Source of the DNA: Harmothoe impar
Taxonomy: Eukaryota; Annelida; Polychaeta; Phyllodocida; Polynoidae
Direction of reading: 5' to 3'
Assembly: GCA_947462335.1 (NCBI GenBank)
Contig: OX381716.1
Span: 2,414,438-2,478,437, forward strand
Length of the DNA stretch: 64,000 bases
Shown here: piece after piece, positions 62,679 through 64,000 of the stretch
Layout of the letters: each line of letters begins with the position of its first letter
Position numbering within the stretch: position 1 is the first letter of the stretch
The notes under the pieces: generated by a model
Databases searched by the model: none
Told to the model about the DNA's origin: nothing
The model's input: only the letters and a program-made list of their open reading frames with translations
Made by a program: the position numbers and the translations under genes

Positions 62679-63624
62679 GATAACTACACAGAGGGCGGCC
62701 CAGAGGAGCCCACTCTTAAAATGAGCTTAAATGAGTAGTAAAATCAGGAAAATTGTTACAAATGTGTCCTCCTGTACTACCTCACTTTAGTGTCTCCTCT
62801 CTCCCTCACATGTAGATGTTCTAACCGGTGTTACATACGCGGAGAGAGGTGCCTTCGCATCCACCCTCTCCAACGGTATGTGCAGGACTGACGCTTTCCG
62901 CGCCAAACCAGCATGCGTGCGCACCCAAGCGCAAAGGATCACGGGTACCGGATAGCCCTTCCCGAAGAAGTTATCCGGTATTATCCGAAGAAAACCGGGT
63001 GGCGGAGTTAACTGCGTAGTAGTTGCAATCTTCGCCGGGTTTTCTCGGATTGTATTTTTGCACATCATTTCAAGTAATAGCAATTCTTCAGTTCGTCACG
63101 GCTGTCTCATTTGTAGCTTATGAACTTTCAGAACGCTGTTTTAAACAAACATTATAAAAAAATACGTGTCAAAGTAAATTTCTTTGGTTGTCCGAACAAA
63201 TTCGGAATACGTATGAGTCCCTTTTCTCATGTTGTTGTAACGAGTTTTACACCCGTACTTTCCACATAATATTTCGTATTAGGATCCTCATATTATCCTT
63301 AGAAAAATTACTGACTAGGTTTGATTGGATTCTAATCCGAAACCATCACGACAAGTACTAAATGGGAAACCAACTCACAGACCATAGCATGTAAACATTC
63401 AAAACTAACTTTAGTAAAGCAGAACGTTGGGTACCCCAATGCCATCTACTGGTCAATTTCACCATTATTCCTGTCACAAAGACTAAAGAATAAAATCCGG
63501 TATTTCTCGTTGTGTTTTTGACAATCAGCACCAGTTACGCAACTTTCCGGGGTTTACCGGGTAAGTCCTTGGAGACCCGAACTATTTCGGGTAACCACAA
63601 CAAACAAACCCAGCCCCGCCGCTC
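62679..63624 (-). other. Spacer between pol and the 1273-aa ORF
   Basis: A 946-bp non-coding stretch with several minus-strand stops. Near 62722-62760 a pyrimidine-rich tract ends in AG (TTTAAG) just before the ORF leader, a possible splice acceptor for a subgenomic mRNA. No similarity to the 3' LTR was noticed. Confidence 0.4.
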
Positions 63625-64000
63625 TTACGTAACAGCACCTCGACCCGCTATACGAGCACTTCTACGTATGGGTCCTTGGGGTTTCTTCTTCTTAATTACT
63701 GTAGGAACCTCTCTAGTTTCCTTTTCAGTAACTAACTTCTTCTTCTTCTTCCTACCATCGACTTTTCTAGCTGGCGTTGCTTTTCTAGTCTTCTTTGTAG
63801 GCGGGGGTGCTGTAACCTGTGTTTTACGCACCCACCTGGGTTGGGGCATTGGCACTTCTACCAAAGGCTCATTCTCATCGCCGGGCCGGCGACCTAGCCA
63901 AGGCTTCAGGCGATCTACATGGCCTGCAACAATCTTGCCTTTCACATTTTTCAATAACACAGTAACATCCGATATTACTTTTGTCACTTCAAATGGCCCA
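63625..64000 (-). CDS. Gypsy-type pol, C-terminal tail of integrase (partial)
   Basis: The frame is open to the window edge. It begins GPFEVTKVISDVTVLL, then GKIVAGHVDRLKPWLG, the hallmark H-x-D-RLKP block that follows the integrase core in Ty3/Gypsy polyproteins. A Lys/Pro-rich linker (KKTRKATPARK, GRKKKKK) and a terminal RRSARIAGRG follow. RT, RNase H and the integrase core would lie beyond 64000. The first in-frame GTG at 63987 is not a start. Confidence 0.8.
   Translation of the reverse strand, partial: GPFEVTKVISDVTVLLKNVKGKIVAGHVDRLKPWLGRRPGDENEPLVEVPMPQPRWVRKTQVTAPPPTKKTRKATPARKVDGRKKKKKLVTEKETREVPTVIKKKKPQGPIRRSARIAGRGAVT

Larger units (their letters stand above)
47284..64000 (-). 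mobile_element. LTR (Gypsy-like) retrotransposon, 3' portion, interrupted by element 2
   Basis: The visible parts, read on the minus strand, are the integrase tail (63625-64000), a 946-bp gap, a 1273-aa ORF (58857-62678), 3' non-coding sequence (split by element 2), a polypurine tract and a 715-bp LTR (47284-47998). The 5' LTR, gag and most of pol lie beyond 64000. It is inserted in the LINE endonuclease/RT. Assignment to Ty3/Gypsy rests on the GPFEV and HVDRLKPW motifs after the integrase and on the RRSARIAG tail. Confidence 0.75.

Overview
The window looks like repeat-rich nuclear DNA of an animal, most likely a marine invertebrate; I cannot name the phylum. The evidence is eukaryotic TATA/Inr promoters, poly(A) signals, one Kozak-plus-splice-donor first-exon candidate, many minisatellites, MITE-like foldbacks, a LINE, a Ty3/Gypsy-type element and two Polinton-like elements. 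There are no operonic bacterial genes and no convincing multi-exon host gene.

Positions 1-34.5 kb are almost entirely non-coding: foldback/MITE-like repeats, a dispersed palindromic GCATGATGC family, minisatellites with 31-, 79-, 55-, 50- and 20-bp units, a ~1.08-kb satellite (14.7-18.8 kb) and simple repeats. One plausible minus-strand first exon lies at 770-868 and a weaker one at 20268-20370.

Positions 34.5-64 kb are a nest of mobile elements. The oldest is a minus-strand LINE with endonuclease and reverse transcriptase remnants, now in two pieces (34558-35385 and 45876-47283). A complete 10,482-bp Polinton-like, virus-like element (element 1, 35388-45869) sits inside its RT gene. It has ~420-440-bp terminal inverted repeats (TIRs) and a 6-bp target duplication GCAAAG. 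It carries a packaging ATPase, a small conserved protein, a conserved 365-aa protein, an RVE integrase with a chromodomain, a penton-like protein, a basic pX/pVI-like protein, a major capsid protein broken by a frameshift near its C-terminus, an adenain-type protease and a small overlapping ORF. A family B DNA polymerase is absent and no room is left for one.

A minus-strand LTR retrotransposon entered the LINE at 47284 and runs off the window. Its 715-bp 3' LTR, polypurine tract, the tail of a Gypsy-type integrase and a 1273-aa zinc-finger/coiled-coil ORF in the env position are visible. A second Polinton-like element (element 2, 48590-57938, 9,349 bp, target duplication CACTCG) is inserted in that retrotransposon. 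Its terminal ~65 bp are almost identical to those of element 1, but it has no recognisable capsid, ATPase, protease or integrase gene. It carries 720-bp TIRs rich in E2F, CCAAT and CACGTG sites, a G-rich block with a 22-bp hairpin, and three copies of a ~0.7-kb unit. Each unit has a TATA box followed ~165-220 bp downstream by a hairpin resembling the 3' stem-loop of replication-dependent histone mRNAs.

The most interesting hypothesis is a helper/satellite pair. Element 1 would supply integrase and virion proteins, and element 2 shares its termini and part of its control region. Element 2 would be moved, and perhaps packaged, in trans while expressing short stem-loop-terminated RNAs. The shared termini are seen directly; mobilisation in trans is inference.
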